In this document: positions 36,185-45,047 of the stretch, one piece after another
Position numbering within the stretch: the stretch's first letter is position 1
How the letters are laid out: the number at the start of each line of letters is the position of its first letter
Assembly: GCA_019637695.1 (NCBI GenBank)
Contig: JAHBVG010000010.1
Span: forward strand, 43,666 to 107,665
Direction of reading: 5' to 3'
Length of the DNA stretch: 64,000 bases
Source of the DNA: Caldilineaceae bacterium
GTDB lineage: Bacteria > Chloroflexota > Anaerolineae > Caldilineales > Caldilineaceae
Translations under genes and position numbers: made by a program
Notes under the pieces: generated by a model
Databases searched by the model: none
What the model was told of the DNA's origin: nothing
The model's input: only the letters and a program-made list of their open reading frames with translations

Positions 36185-37309
36185 ATGCGAGTCACCTATC
36201 CATTTTCAGCCATTGTGGGCCAGGAACGCATGAAGCGGGCGCTGATACTCAACGCTGTACACCCGCTGATCGGCGGCGTTTTGATCCGCGGCGAGCGCGG
36301 TACTGCCAAATCGACGGCGGCTCGTGGCCTGGCTGCCCTGCTGCCCGCCATCCAGGCTGTGGACGGCTGTCCTTTTGCCTGCCGCCCTGATAACGTCGCT
36401 GGTCTCTGCGGGACCTGCCAGCGCGCACGCGATAACGGCGAACTGCCCACAAGTATGCGTCCCACCCCCTTTGTAGATCTGCCAGTCAGCGCCACTGAGG
36501 ATCGGGTGGTCGGTACGCTCGATATCGAGAAGGCGATCCAAAAGGGCGAGCGCCATTTTGAGCCGGGTGTGCTGGCTGCGGCCAACCGCGGCGTCCTCTA
36601 TGTGGATGAAGTCAACCTGCTCGACGATCATGTGGTGGATCTGCTGTTGGACAGCGCCGCAATGGGCGTCAATGTCGTCGAACGGGAAGGCATCAGTGTC
36701 CAACATCCGGCTCGCTTCGTGCTGGTTGGCTCGATGAACCCGGAAGAAGGCGATCTGCGCCCGCAATTGTTGGATCGCTTCGCCCACGCTGTGGATGTGA
36801 TTGGCATTGTCAACCCCAAAGAACGGGTGGACATTCTGCGCCGCCGCACCAAATTCGAGCAGGACCCCGAGCGCTTCGCCGCCGACTTTGCCAACGCCGA
36901 ATATGAGATGGGTGAGCGCATCCGCGCGGCTCGCCAGCTTTACGATCAGGTCACCTACAACGACAAAGATCTCTACACCATCGCCGCCCTGACGGGTAGT
37001 TTCAAGGTCGATGGTCACCGCGCCGATATTGTGATCCTCAAGACGGCGCGCGCACAGGCTGCCTTTGAAGGTCGCACTTACATTACAGATCGCGACATCC
37101 TCATGGCGGCGGAACTGGCGCTGCCCCACCGTATGAAGAAGCAGCCCTTCCAGGATGCCGCGCTCCAGCCGGAACAGTTGGCCTCGAATATGCGTCAGGC
37201 CCGCGCTGAGGCTGAGCAGGCGTTTAAGGAAGAGGAAGCGACTCAGGAAGCGGAAGGGAGCAGTGCGGCCGCGGAAAAAAAAGTGACGAGGGCGACGACT
37301 CAGAGATGA
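36185..37309 (+). CDS. chlI: Magnesium-chelatase-type AAA+ subunit I
   Basis: 374 residues. AAA+ motifs are Walker A GERGTAKST near residues 36-44 and Walker B GVLYVDEVNLLDD, with the chelatase-specific inserts (CPFACRPDNVAGLCGTC, and SATEDRVVGTLDIEKA). Sensor and arginine-finger segments follow (GSMNPEEGDLRPQLLDRF). The C-terminus is acidic. It overlaps the VWA-domain gene by four bases (ATGA), so the two subunits are made together. In chlorophyll or cobalamin synthesis I and D subunits power metal insertion by a large ChlH/CobN subunit, which is not in this window. Without other chlorophyll genes, a cobaltochelatase-like or unrelated MoxR-like role is more likely. Confidence 0.85.
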   Translation: MRVTYPFSAIVGQERMKRALILNAVHPLIGGVLIRGERGTAKSTAARGLAALLPAIQAVDGCPFACRPDNVAGLCGTCQRARDNGELPTSMRPTPFVDLPVSATEDRVVGTLDIEKAIQKGERHFEPGVLAAANRGVLYVDEVNLLDDHVVDLLLDSAAMGVNVVEREGISVQHPARFVLVGSMNPEEGDLRPQLLDRFAHAVDVIGIVNPKERVDILRRRTKFEQDPERFAADFANAEYEMGERIRAARQLYDQVTYNDKDLYTIAALTGSFKVDGHRADIVILKTARAQAAFEGRTYITDRDILMAAELALPHRMKKQPFQDAALQPEQLASNMRQARAEAEQAFKEEEATQEAEGSSAAAEKKVTRATTQR

Positions 37310-38253
37310 GTTCGTCGCCCGAAAGTGGCGAGGGCGGCATGGCCGAGCCAGACGCTGCCCCACAACAGAGCCGATCCTCAGGCGACGATAAGGGCGCCCG
37401 TAAACCAGTGCAGGTGGGTGAGATCTTCGAGACCAAGCGCATCGACACGCCGCTCGACAAGGTCACCCGCGAGCAGACCGGCAAACGCTCGTACAGCCGC
37501 ACGGATCGCAAGCGCGGACGCTACATCAAATCGCGCCCGGCTGGGGAAAAGACCGACGACATCGCCTTTGATGCTACCTTGCGCGCGGCGGCGCCCTTCC
37601 AACGGCAGCGCGCCGATACCGACGAGAGCAAGATGGCGCTCAAACTGCGCATGTCGGATCTGCAACGCAAGGTGCGCGTGCGGCGGACGGGCAATCTGAT
37701 CCTCTTTGTGGTGGACGCCAGTTGGTCCATGGCCGCCAGCGAGCGCATGGAAGCCACCAAAGGCGCCATCTTCAGCTTGCTCATTGACGCCTATCAGCGC
37801 CGGGATCAGGTGGGGTTGGTCGTCTTCCAACGGGATAAGGCGCGGGTGGTGCTGCCTCCCACCAACAGCGTGGATCTGGCCGAAAAGGCGCTGAAGAATC
37901 TGCCCGTAGGCGGCAAGACGCCGCTCAGCAGTGGTCTCTTTATTGCCTGGCAACTGGTAGAGGCGGCCCAACGCCGCGATGCCGAGATCCGCCCGCTGGT
38001 GATTATCCTCACCGATGGCGCCGGCAATGTCAGCATGACCGGTATGCCCGCCCAAGAGGAAGCCATGCGCATGGCCGATCTCTTCGCCCAGGATAGCGCC
38101 GTGCGTTCGATTGTCATCAATATGGAACACGCCGCCTTCGACCGCGGTCTGGCGCACGCCCTGGCCGACTCCATGGGCGGCGTCTGTTACAACCTCCCCG
38201 ATCTGCGCGCCGATACCCTGCTGCGCACTGTCAAAAAGGAGATCGGCGGGTAA
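37306..38253 (+). CDS. Magnesium-chelatase D-type protein with VWA domain
   Basis: 315 residues. A disordered charged N-terminus (about 110 residues) is followed by the conserved basic segment KMALKLRMSDLQRKVRVRR and a VWA domain with a complete MIDAS site (DASWSM, a Thr in GKTPLSS, and DGAGN). It lacks the AAA-like N-terminal module of full-length ChlD, corresponding to the short D form found in many non-phototrophs and often annotated as putative cobaltochelatase. It overlaps the ChlI-type gene by four bases. The VWA domain would bind the AAA ring of the I subunit and the metal-inserting subunit. Confidence 0.82.
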   Translation: MSSSPESGEGGMAEPDAAPQQSRSSGDDKGARKPVQVGEIFETKRIDTPLDKVTREQTGKRSYSRTDRKRGRYIKSRPAGEKTDDIAFDATLRAAAPFQRQRADTDESKMALKLRMSDLQRKVRVRRTGNLILFVVDASWSMAASERMEATKGAIFSLLIDAYQRRDQVGLVVFQRDKARVVLPPTNSVDLAEKALKNLPVGGKTPLSSGLFIAWQLVEAAQRRDAEIRPLVIILTDGAGNVSMTGMPAQEEAMRMADLFAQDSAVRSIVINMEHAAFDRGLAHALADSMGGVCYNLPDLRADTLLRTVKKEIGG

Positions 38254-38268
38254 GGTAGAATGCGTACG

Positions 38269-38345
38269 TGTAGGGGCACGGGTGGGGCGGAAAGAAAGCT
38301 CGCTATAGAAGCGATATTTACTTCCGCCCCACCCGTGCCCCTACA
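38269..38345. repeat. Hairpin element, family copy 2 (GGGCACGGGTGGGG arms)
   Basis: Perfect 24-bp arms (38269-38292, 38322-38345) enclose a 29-base core that itself contains TCGC / GCGA. It lies 16 bases after the chlD-type stop and just before the ribosome-binding site of the MFS gene, so it may end transcription or stabilise the upstream message. Related copies are at 22031 and 63741. Confidence 0.88.
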
Positions 38346-38362
38346 ATACCAGGAGATCCCCC

Positions 38363-39583
38363 ATCGAACATCGTTCTTCTGCCCTTGCGGTTGAGCGCAA
38401 GCCGCTGTTACTCGTCATTCAAGTTGCGACGGTTGTCGGGTTTGCCATTATGGGCGACTCGCTGCTGTATGGGATTTTGCCTTTAGCGGCGGCCTCGCTT
38501 GCCATCAGCCCCGAACGGGTGGGTATCCTGCTCAGCGTCAACCGGCTGGTGCGTCTCCTCTCCAACACATGGATCAGTTCGATATTCGCCCGTTTCGGCC
38601 CGCGCCAACCTTTCTTGGCAGCAGCGGGGCTGGGGACGCTGACAACGCTACTCTATGGGCTGAATTGGGGGTTTTTGACCTTCGTGCTGGCGCGGCTTGG
38701 CTGGGGGATCGCCTGGTCGAGCTTACGCCAGGGAGGATACCAGGCCGTGTGGACGGGTGGCCCTATGCGCACTGGCCGGTTGATGGGCCTGCTTTGGGGG
38801 ATCATCCGCCTGGGCAGCGCCATCAGCGTCCTGATCGGCGGCTATCTTTTCGATCTCTACGGCTACCGCTCGACGGTCTTTGTCATCGTTGGATTGACGG
38901 CGCTGGCCCTGCCCATCGCCTTGACCATCCGCTGGCCGGTGACGGCTGACGTTCGCTCCCCGACCTCGGCGACGGGCCAAGTTAGTTTTATTGAGGCCTG
39001 GCGCACTGCTATGCGCGATCCATTGCAGCGCGAGGTGGTGCTGATCGGCGCGTTGAAATCATTCTTCGACGCGATTTTGGTAGCGACGGCTGCACTCTAC
39101 CTGGCCCAACAGGTGAGGGCGGACGCCGCGCTTGCCGGCCTGGGATTGGGCGTAGGGATGGTGGCTGGCGCGGTGCTGGCAACGCGCTGGCTTTCGGATC
39201 TGGCGATTGGTCCCTTACTGGGCTTTGCGGCGGATCGCTTTGGGCAACTGCGGATGGCTGTGTTGCTGTTGGGCATATTGTTAACATCCTTAACCCTCTC
39301 GCTGCTCTCTGGCGGATTGCCAGCATTGGCCGCGTTCTTGCTGGTGTTAATCCTGAGTACCGGCGTCAATGTTACCCTCGACGCCGTGGCCAATGGCGTG
39401 GCCTTGCGCACAGCTTCCTCGCCGCAGCACTTTGTAGGCGTCTACGCCACCCTCTCCGACGGTGGATCGGCCTTGGGGCCACTGCTGGCGCTGCCGCTGG
39501 TCTCCGCCATCGGCTTTGCCCCGGTCTATCTGCCCGCTGGCGCGATCCTCCTGGCAACGGTGATCCACTTGAAGACAAGGTGA
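38363..39583 (+). CDS. MFS transporter, probably starting at an ATC codon
   Basis: 406 residues if initiated at ATC 38363, which lies seven bases after a perfect AGGAG (38351-38355). The first ATG (38450) would remove most of helix 1 (LLLVIQVATVVGFAIMGDSLLYGILPL), and no ATG, GTG or TTG lies in frame between. Twelve helices are recognisable with the MFS loop RFGPRQPFL after helix 2 and a second-half loop near AADRFGQLRM. The substrate cannot be told; the family includes drug and sugar efflux carriers. It is convergent with the hydrolase gene downstream. Confidence 0.75.
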   Translation: MEHRSSALAVERKPLLLVIQVATVVGFAIMGDSLLYGILPLAAASLAISPERVGILLSVNRLVRLLSNTWISSIFARFGPRQPFLAAAGLGTLTTLLYGLNWGFLTFVLARLGWGIAWSSLRQGGYQAVWTGGPMRTGRLMGLLWGIIRLGSAISVLIGGYLFDLYGYRSTVFVIVGLTALALPIALTIRWPVTADVRSPTSATGQVSFIEAWRTAMRDPLQREVVLIGALKSFFDAILVATAALYLAQQVRADAALAGLGLGVGMVAGAVLATRWLSDLAIGPLLGFAADRFGQLRMAVLLLGILLTSLTLSLLSGGLPALAAFLLVLILSTGVNVTLDAVANGVALRTASSPQHFVGVYATLSDGGSALGPLLALPLVSAIGFAPVYLPAGAILLATVIHLKTR

Positions 39584-39658
39584 AGATAATTGAGCCGTAA
39601 GGCTTTGTCGCGTCCCCCACGCCGATGTGATGATGAATTCCTTCCTTCATGCCTGCCG

Positions 39659-40498
39659 TCAGGCGGGCTGTTGTACGCTGGTAAAGAACCGTGTCAACTC
39701 GTCGGCAACGGCTTCGGGTTCGGTGTGCAGGCCAAAGTGCCCTGCACCGACGATCTCACGCTGGTGGGAGTTAGGCAAGTGGTCGGCAACGTGACGCAGG
39801 GAGTCAACGAACCAGGGTTTCGATTCGCTCCCACGCAGCAGCAGCACCGGTACTGTGATCTTGGTGAGTACCGCAGGGTCGGTCGGACCCGGTTGTCCGG
39901 ACTCGGCCATTTGCTGTTCCTCGTGCAGGAAGTCTGGAATATTTGGCGCTGCTGCCTCCCAAAATTCTTGAGGTGTGCCGCCCGCCAACTCCTCCGGGGT
40001 GTAGATGACGTTGCTCTTCTCGATAAAGACCCGAGCTGCATCTAGCAGCCGGCCTTCGGCGACCAACTCCCCCATACGTATAAATGCTTCGCTGAGACAT
40101 GTAGCTACCTCCTCACTCATCACTTCGTTTGCGCCTGGCTCATAGGCGGCGACAGCAGAGATTGTGGCTGTATGCTCGGCTGCGACCAAAGCCCAAAGCG
40201 TGCTACCCCAGCCTACCAACCCCACGGGTTCACCGAGAGCATCGGCAAACGCCACTACATCCTCGACGAGGCGCTGAGGGGAATGATCGGGGTGGTCGGC
40301 ACTGAGGCCACGGCCGCGCGTGTTCAGCAGGTAACAGGTGAATCGTTCACTTAGGAAGGGCAGCAGAACCTCCCAACTAGTCTCGCTATCACCTGGACCA
40401 GCCGAGAGGAGTATTAGGGGCAGGCCCTGTCCGTACACACGTGCGGCGATCTGAGTGCCGTCGGCGGAAAGCGTTCGTTGGATTCGGTCCTTGTTCAT
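39659..40498 (-). CDS. Alpha/beta-hydrolase-fold protein lacking the nucleophile serine
   Basis: 279 residues from ATG 40498, with AGGAG six bases upstream. The fold is clear: oxyanion-loop SAGPGDSETSWEVLLPFL, the strand-turn after strand beta-5 (LVGWGSTLWALV), and a C-terminal His in GAGHFGLHTEP. In active members the turn reads G-x-S-x-G; here the aligned nucleophile position is Gly (GWGST), with a Ser one residue later. So it may be catalytically inactive, or use the shifted Ser. It is the last of a minus-strand group with a nitroreductase-like protein, a lipoprotein and another hydrolase. Confidence 0.75.
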   Translation of the reverse strand: MNKDRIQRTLSADGTQIAARVYGQGLPLILLSAGPGDSETSWEVLLPFLSERFTCYLLNTRGRGLSADHPDHSPQRLVEDVVAFADALGEPVGLVGWGSTLWALVAAEHTATISAVAAYEPGANEVMSEEVATCLSEAFIRMGELVAEGRLLDAARVFIEKSNVIYTPEELAGGTPQEFWEAAAPNIPDFLHEEQQMAESGQPGPTDPAVLTKITVPVLLLRGSESKPWFVDSLRHVADHLPNSHQREIVGAGHFGLHTEPEAVADELTRFFTSVQQPA

Positions 40499-40566
40499 GT
40501 GTCGCTCCTGATGTGGGGTGATAGTAGTGGCGCCAAAGCATTCATCACCCTGTGGATTCGTAGAGG

Positions 40567-41889
40567 TCAGCGATCTGAAGCGTGCCATCGCTTCATGTGG
40601 CTGGCGTGGGTATCGAGGTACGCACCTTCCTTGTAGTGACTGTCGTAGAACTCGGTATCCAGATGCACGATCTGGACGAATCCTGTTAGCACAATCGTTG
40701 TGAAGGTGCCGGGGAACTTGCCATACTTGTCGTAGATGTACTGGGCCACCTCGCCCAAGCAGGTTATGAACTCCTCGCTATAGGGCGTGACGCTCTCTTT
40801 GACTGCGGGGGTCTGTTGCCAGGGGCCGGGCGTGGCAGGATCGTATGCTCCGCTCTGTCCGAACTTGCGGCCTACGAAGGCTTCCACGACCGCGCGCATG
40901 TCGGGGTAATAGGGCGGGCATAGCGCCTCGAAGACACCGTCAAGGCCCACGGGGTTAGGCAGCGTCCAACGCTCGTCGCGCACGAAACGGAAGCCGAACC
41001 CCTTGATACCGTTCTCGGCGAAGGCGCCGAGAATGCTCCAGCGGTTGAGGCCGTTGAAATAGAGACCGCCGAGACCCATGCCCTGCATGGTCAGGGTGAT
41101 GTTGTGGGCCATAAAGGCCAGTTCCGAGCAGTTGGCTTCATAGGCCATCTGCTGCAACACCGACATGGGCACGCGCTTGGCGCTGTCGAGCAAGCCGCCG
41201 CGGATGAAGGGATCGAGGTTGCCAGCGGGCCGGCCGGCCTCGTCGTCCATGATCACGTTGCCGTTGCCGATGGCCATGGCGAGCAGGGCCAACACCTGTT
41301 CGCTTGCATCGCCAATCGGCATGAATATCGTTGACCCCGGTGTATTGGCCATCCACAGGTTTGGTTCGAGCATGTGGGGTGGCGCGGCGGGCAGGTCGAG
41401 TCGCCGGTCTGTCAGCTTCACAGTATGCTCGCGCGTCATGGATATGATCCGCTCGGCGTCTTCTGTGTTACTCTCGAACTCCCGGATCTTGTTTGGCGGG
41501 ATGTCGCGGGTATTGGTGAGATAGGTTCCCTCGTCGTCGGTGAAGAGCATGACCGGCGTCCCAAATCCACCGGCGGTGGGCGCGGTGCGCCCTGTGTAGC
41601 GGACCGTGTAGTGGGCATGTTCACGCGGACGGTCGGGGCCGAAAGGGACACCAAAGTTCCAGCCGGTGATGCCGGTCCCAACCGCGAGCAGCACGGCTCG
41701 CTCGAATTCCGAAAGCGGTTGGGGTGGATGGCGCGACTTGAAAGCCAGCGGTCCCGACGGGATCTCCATCCCCAACCCAAACCTGCGGACGCGGCGTCCG
41801 AAGATGGCGTTAAGCAGTGGGTAGGTGAGCAGATCGTTCAGTGGAGTGTCATTGTTCACGTCGTGGGTTTTTCGTCTGATGGTATCCAT
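40567..41889 (-). CDS. Conserved hypothetical protein, possibly nitroreductase-like
   Basis: 440 residues; GAGGAC precedes the ATG. I do not recognise it with certainty. An N-terminal basic stretch (NAIFGRRVRRFGLGMEI) followed by LSEFERAVLLAVGTGITGWNFG recalls the beginning of flavin-dependent nitroreductase-fold proteins, and later segments (MSVLQQMAYEANCSELAFMAHNI, then GLNRWSILGAFAENGIKGFGF) could be core helices. No signal peptide or membrane helix is present. It begins 17 bases after the lipoprotein stop, so the two are co-transcribed. Confidence 0.6.
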   Translation of the reverse strand: MDTIRRKTHDVNNDTPLNDLLTYPLLNAIFGRRVRRFGLGMEIPSGPLAFKSRHPPQPLSEFERAVLLAVGTGITGWNFGVPFGPDRPREHAHYTVRYTGRTAPTAGGFGTPVMLFTDDEGTYLTNTRDIPPNKIREFESNTEDAERIISMTREHTVKLTDRRLDLPAAPPHMLEPNLWMANTPGSTIFMPIGDASEQVLALLAMAIGNGNVIMDDEAGRPAGNLDPFIRGGLLDSAKRVPMSVLQQMAYEANCSELAFMAHNITLTMQGMGLGGLYFNGLNRWSILGAFAENGIKGFGFRFVRDERWTLPNPVGLDGVFEALCPPYYPDMRAVVEAFVGRKFGQSGAYDPATPGPWQQTPAVKESVTPYSEEFITCLGEVAQYIYDKYGKFPGTFTTIVLTGFVQIVHLDTEFYDSHYKEGAYLDTHASHMKRWHASDR

Positions 41890-41906
41890 AAAATGTCCTC
41901 ACTGAC

Positions 41907-42545
41907 TTATGATAAGAGCATCTGACAGCAGGGGTGTTCGGGCATCATTGGCGGCATGACACAAACACAGCCCCATTGGCGGCCGTCGGGTAGAACGACC
42001 CAATCACACCGGATATCGGCGTCCTCGTCGCTTTCGTGCGCCCAGTAGACGCCGCCGACGCCTGTGGCAGCCTCGGCTGTGAACGAAAGGGGCTGTTCGC
42101 CTGGGAAGGTCACCGTCCCAGTCACGACGTCATCCTCCATCACAAATTTCACGGTGGCGTCAAAGTCGCTAAGATCCGTGCTGGCGAGCGCAGCCGCGCC
42201 TTGAGCATCGGCCTCGCCGATCATCATCGCCAGATCCTGGCGATCGTAGAGATAGACAACGATCCCGTCTTGAAGATCCGGCCTCGCGTCTGCGCCCACC
42301 TCGTCGAGAAAGGCGATGCCGATTACCCGGCCCTCTTCGATCAGGCCGATGTACGAGTTGTCGGCGCGCTGCGCCTGGACGGCGCCAAACTCCGTTTCAG
42401 TCTCCAGAGTTTCGAGATTCAATACCCTGTCTGGTTCAGCCGCTTCAGGCAATGTCGGTGGAAGGACGCATGCGGCAAGAAACAGGATCAACACGGTGAA
42501 AAGGGAGGCCAGTAACAGCGAACTTGTTCGGTTCTGTTTACGCAT
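41907..42545 (-). CDS. Lipoprotein with Cys/Met-rich C-terminal tail
   Basis: 212 residues starting right after an AGGAG site. The signal peptide ends in the lipobox LAAC (Cys near residue 26), so the protein is lipid-anchored outside the membrane. The body is acidic with no recognised family. The end is rich in Cys and Met (CVCVMPPMMPEHPCCQM), a composition often seen in copper-binding segments; metal binding is inference. It is co-transcribed with the nitroreductase-like gene. Confidence 0.8.
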   Translation of the reverse strand: MRKQNRTSSLLLASLFTVLILFLAACVLPPTLPEAAEPDRVLNLETLETETEFGAVQAQRADNSYIGLIEEGRVIGIAFLDEVGADARPDLQDGIVVYLYDRQDLAMMIGEADAQGAAALASTDLSDFDATVKFVMEDDVVTGTVTFPGEQPLSFTAEAATGVGGVYWAHESDEDADIRCDWVVLPDGRQWGCVCVMPPMMPEHPCCQMLLS

Positions 42546-42754
42546 AGTTTTCTCCTTATAAATAAGCCCTACGGTTGCTTAGGGGCGTTGGTGTAGAAAG
42601 GCGACGATCGCTCGATGAGCTTGGGGGCGACGACGTCGGCAGGGTGCGTCTACCCACACAGCAGGCAGACGCACGGCCACGATCTCGGCTTCCGGCTAGA
42701 AGTGGATGAGTTCCATTGCCTGCAGCCGATGCGACGCATTAACTGCTTTGGATG

Positions 42755-43474
42755 CTACGCAACCGAAGTTGCCAAATCATCCAAGATCGCTGTGGTCTCG
42801 TCAGGATCGATCAAATGGAGGTCGTGAGCGGTTGCTATTTCACGGTAGGGCCAGCCTTCGGCTCGGGCTCTGGCGGCAAAGGGTCCCATAACGTCAGGAT
42901 CAAGATCGTTGGTGCAGCGGACAAAGGCGCGCGGGAGGGTATTGATAGCCCCAGATAGGTGTAATGGTTCGCGCATAGTGGCTATCGGATGCGGACGGGT
43001 GCGTGAAATGTAGCTTGTGCGTACCTCAGCGGAGATTGTATCCTCAGGGGGATGCAGCTCCGGTGGGTAAGGGAACTTGCCATCGCCCCGCCCTTCCGCG
43101 GTAGGCAACAAGACATCCCCAAACTCCTTGGGCATGAGATCGCGGAGGGCCTGTCCATCGTTCGGTACGAACGCATCGAGATAGACAAGAAGCCGGAGCC
43201 GCTCTGGAATGCGGTCGGCGACGCCCGTAACGACCATTCCGCCGTAGCTGTGACCACACAATATTACATTGCGGAGATCTTCAAACATGAACACCGCCAG
43301 CACATCATCAATGTGGTTGGACAGACCGATCTCACTGCCCAGATGCGCACGCTCGCCCAGGCCCGTGAGGGTAGGCGTGAAGACCTCATGATTACGCTGA
43401 CGGAGCCTGCGGGCGACTGGAGTCCACTCCCAGCCGCCGCCCCACCCACCGTGGACGATTACAAAATTCGCCAT
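42755..43474 (-). CDS. Alpha/beta hydrolase (EstC/hydroxynitrile-lyase-like esterase)
   Basis: 239 residues from ATG 43474, with AGGAGGT seven bases upstream. The sequence starts with the family motif VIVHGGWGGGWEW. The nucleophile is the Ser of GHSYGG, the acid is probably in the RCTNDLDPD region, and the catalytic His is in AHDLHLIDPDE. Relatives act on small esters (salicylate-esterase/EstC type). It lies opposite a large inverted repeat and the mcrC gene, which is transcribed away from it. Confidence 0.85.
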   Translation of the reverse strand: MANFVIVHGGWGGGWEWTPVARRLRQRNHEVFTPTLTGLGERAHLGSEIGLSNHIDDVLAVFMFEDLRNVILCGHSYGGMVVTGVADRIPERLRLLVYLDAFVPNDGQALRDLMPKEFGDVLLPTAEGRGDGKFPYPPELHPPEDTISAEVRTSYISRTRPHPIATMREPLHLSGAINTLPRAFVRCTNDLDPDVMGPFAARARAEGWPYREIATAHDLHLIDPDETTAILDDLATSVA

Positions 43475-43629
43475 ATCTGCACCTCCTATCGATGCTACCG
43501 GGCAAAGCAATAACCCCGTCGGTTAGTTGTGTAGCCTACTATTGATGCAGTTAGGCGAGAAGGTATCTGGATACACAGGCAAGGTATAGAGTGGGGAATA
43601 GTTGGAATACCGGGCAGATATAGACTGTG

Positions 43630-43737
43630 AGCATTCTGTGGTATCTTCTCAATAGCCTGGGGTGGCAACCATACGGACACGATATATCGTGTCCATACAC
43701 CCCGAAATATTGAGAAGATGGATTCTGTGATATGCTC
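43630..43737. repeat. 108-bp nested inverted repeat upstream of mcrC
   Basis: Successive pairs fold about one centre near 43684: GAGCAT / ATGCTC (43630-43635, 43732-43737), ATCTTCTCAATA / TATTGAGAAGAT (43643-43654, 43708-43719), GGGGTG / CACCCC (43659-43664, 43698-43703), and a perfect 20-bp core GGACACGATATATCGTGTCC (43675-43694). It may be a miniature foldback element or a large operator between divergent genes. Confidence 0.85.
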
Positions 43738-43756
43738 ATGCTACCAGGATAGCAAG

Positions 43757-44953
43757 ATGACGCTACAACGACAGATGTTGATCTTAACTGAATATGCGCC
43801 GCTGCGGCTGCCTGCCCAGGCGCTTTCCACCGCCGAGGGGGAAATGCTCTGGCAGCGCTATGGAAAGTATGTGGCGGTGGAATTCCCTTCGCCCAAAACC
43901 GAAGACCAGTGGCAGTTGACAAGCCAGGGCTGGATCGGGTACATCTCCCTTTCCCCGCGCATAGGCTTATCGCTACAGCCCAAAGTGCCGCTGCGAAATC
44001 TTTTCCGCATGATCGAGATCGCCTACGGGCTGGAACCGCTTCGCTTCTCCGATGATCTCTTTCGCTGCAACACCCTGGCCGAATTCTACGCTCACTTGGC
44101 GCTGCTGCTCGCCCGGCGCGTCCGTAACCGCTGGCGCGCCGGTCTCTACCAGAGTTACAAGACGCTCACCGCGGAGCTTCCCTATGTACGTGGAAAGATT
44201 TTGTTGGGGCGCGTCCTCACAACTCCGCCCGCCAATCGGATGCCTTGCCGCTACCAGGAACCGACTGTGGATGGCGAGGAAAACCGCATTCTCTTGTGGA
44301 CATTGTGGCGTATTTTGCGCAGTGGTTTTTGCGAGGGTGCGATGGATGAAAGCGTGCGTCAACTGTTTCGCACCCTGGCGGGGATCATTACACTAGAGCC
44401 GCAACAGCCATCGGTCTGTGTGAACCGATCCTACAATCGGCTCAATGAAGATTATCGAGCACTCCATGCGCTCTGCCGTTTCTTTTTGGAAGGGAGCGGT
44501 CCTGGCTTGGCGGCGGGTGATCACGAGATGCTGGCTTTTCTGATCGACATGGCCCATCTTTACGAACGTTTCGTCGCCGCCTGGATTGTGGAGAACACAC
44601 CCGCAGGGATGAGGGTGCGCCTTCAGGAACGGCTCCACTTTGGCGCTGAACGAGGACATACCTTTGCCATTGATGTAGTCCTCTACGATCAGCAGAGTGG
44701 AGAGCCGTGCGCCGTGTTAGACACCAAATACAAAACGCCTACCTCATCCCCAACCAGCAGCGATCTGGCTCAGGTTGTCGCCTACGCAACCGCCAAAGGC
44801 TGCAAAGATGCGTTCCTGGTCTACCCCGTAGAACTAGCCTCACCTTTTGATCACCGCATTGGCGATGTGCGTGTACGCACCCTCTCCTTTCCCCTGACCG
44901 GCGACCTCTCCCAAACTGGTATAGAGTTTCCGCAGGTGGCCGGGGGCGGGTGA
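43757..44953 (+). CDS. mcrC: McrC-family restriction component without McrB partner
   Basis: 398 residues from ATG 43757, with AGGA seven bases upstream. The N-terminal domain matches McrC (GWIGYISLSPRIGLSLQPK). The C-terminal nuclease domain has a PD-(D/E)xK pattern (FAIDVVLYDQQ, then AVLDTKYK). In the McrBC system McrC stimulates the McrB GTPase ring and supplies the nuclease activity that cuts modified DNA. No AAA+ GTPase gene lies on either side, so it is an orphan here: a remnant, or a partner of a distant ATPase. It is followed directly by heptamer repeats. Confidence 0.85.
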   Translation: MTLQRQMLILTEYAPLRLPAQALSTAEGEMLWQRYGKYVAVEFPSPKTEDQWQLTSQGWIGYISLSPRIGLSLQPKVPLRNLFRMIEIAYGLEPLRFSDDLFRCNTLAEFYAHLALLLARRVRNRWRAGLYQSYKTLTAELPYVRGKILLGRVLTTPPANRMPCRYQEPTVDGEENRILLWTLWRILRSGFCEGAMDESVRQLFRTLAGIITLEPQQPSVCVNRSYNRLNEDYRALHALCRFFLEGSGPGLAAGDHEMLAFLIDMAHLYERFVAAWIVENTPAGMRVRLQERLHFGAERGHTFAIDVVLYDQQSGEPCAVLDTKYKTPTSSPTSSDLAQVVAYATAKGCKDAFLVYPVELASPFDHRIGDVRVRTLSFPLTGDLSQTGIEFPQVAGGG

Positions 44954-44958
44954 CAGAG

Positions 44959-45045
44959 TTGCAAGTTTGCAGGTGGCAAATTGCAGGTGACAATCGTTTA
45001 CACACTACACACTACGCACTGCGCACTACGCAGTACGCTTCCCAA
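44959..45045. repeat. Heptamer repeats between convergent stop codons
   Basis: TTGCAAG/TTGCAGG/TGGCAAA units, then TACACAC, TACGCAC, TGCGCAC and TACGCAG units. The tract starts 5-6 bases after the mcrC stop and ends just after the flavodoxin-gene stop. Confidence 0.8.
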
Positions 45046-45047
45046 AC

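Noticed and set aside
37306..38253. Chlorophyll biosynthesis as the role of the ChlI/ChlD pair
   Set aside because: No ChlH/BchH or other pigment gene is present in the window, and the D protein is the short VWA form common in non-phototrophs.
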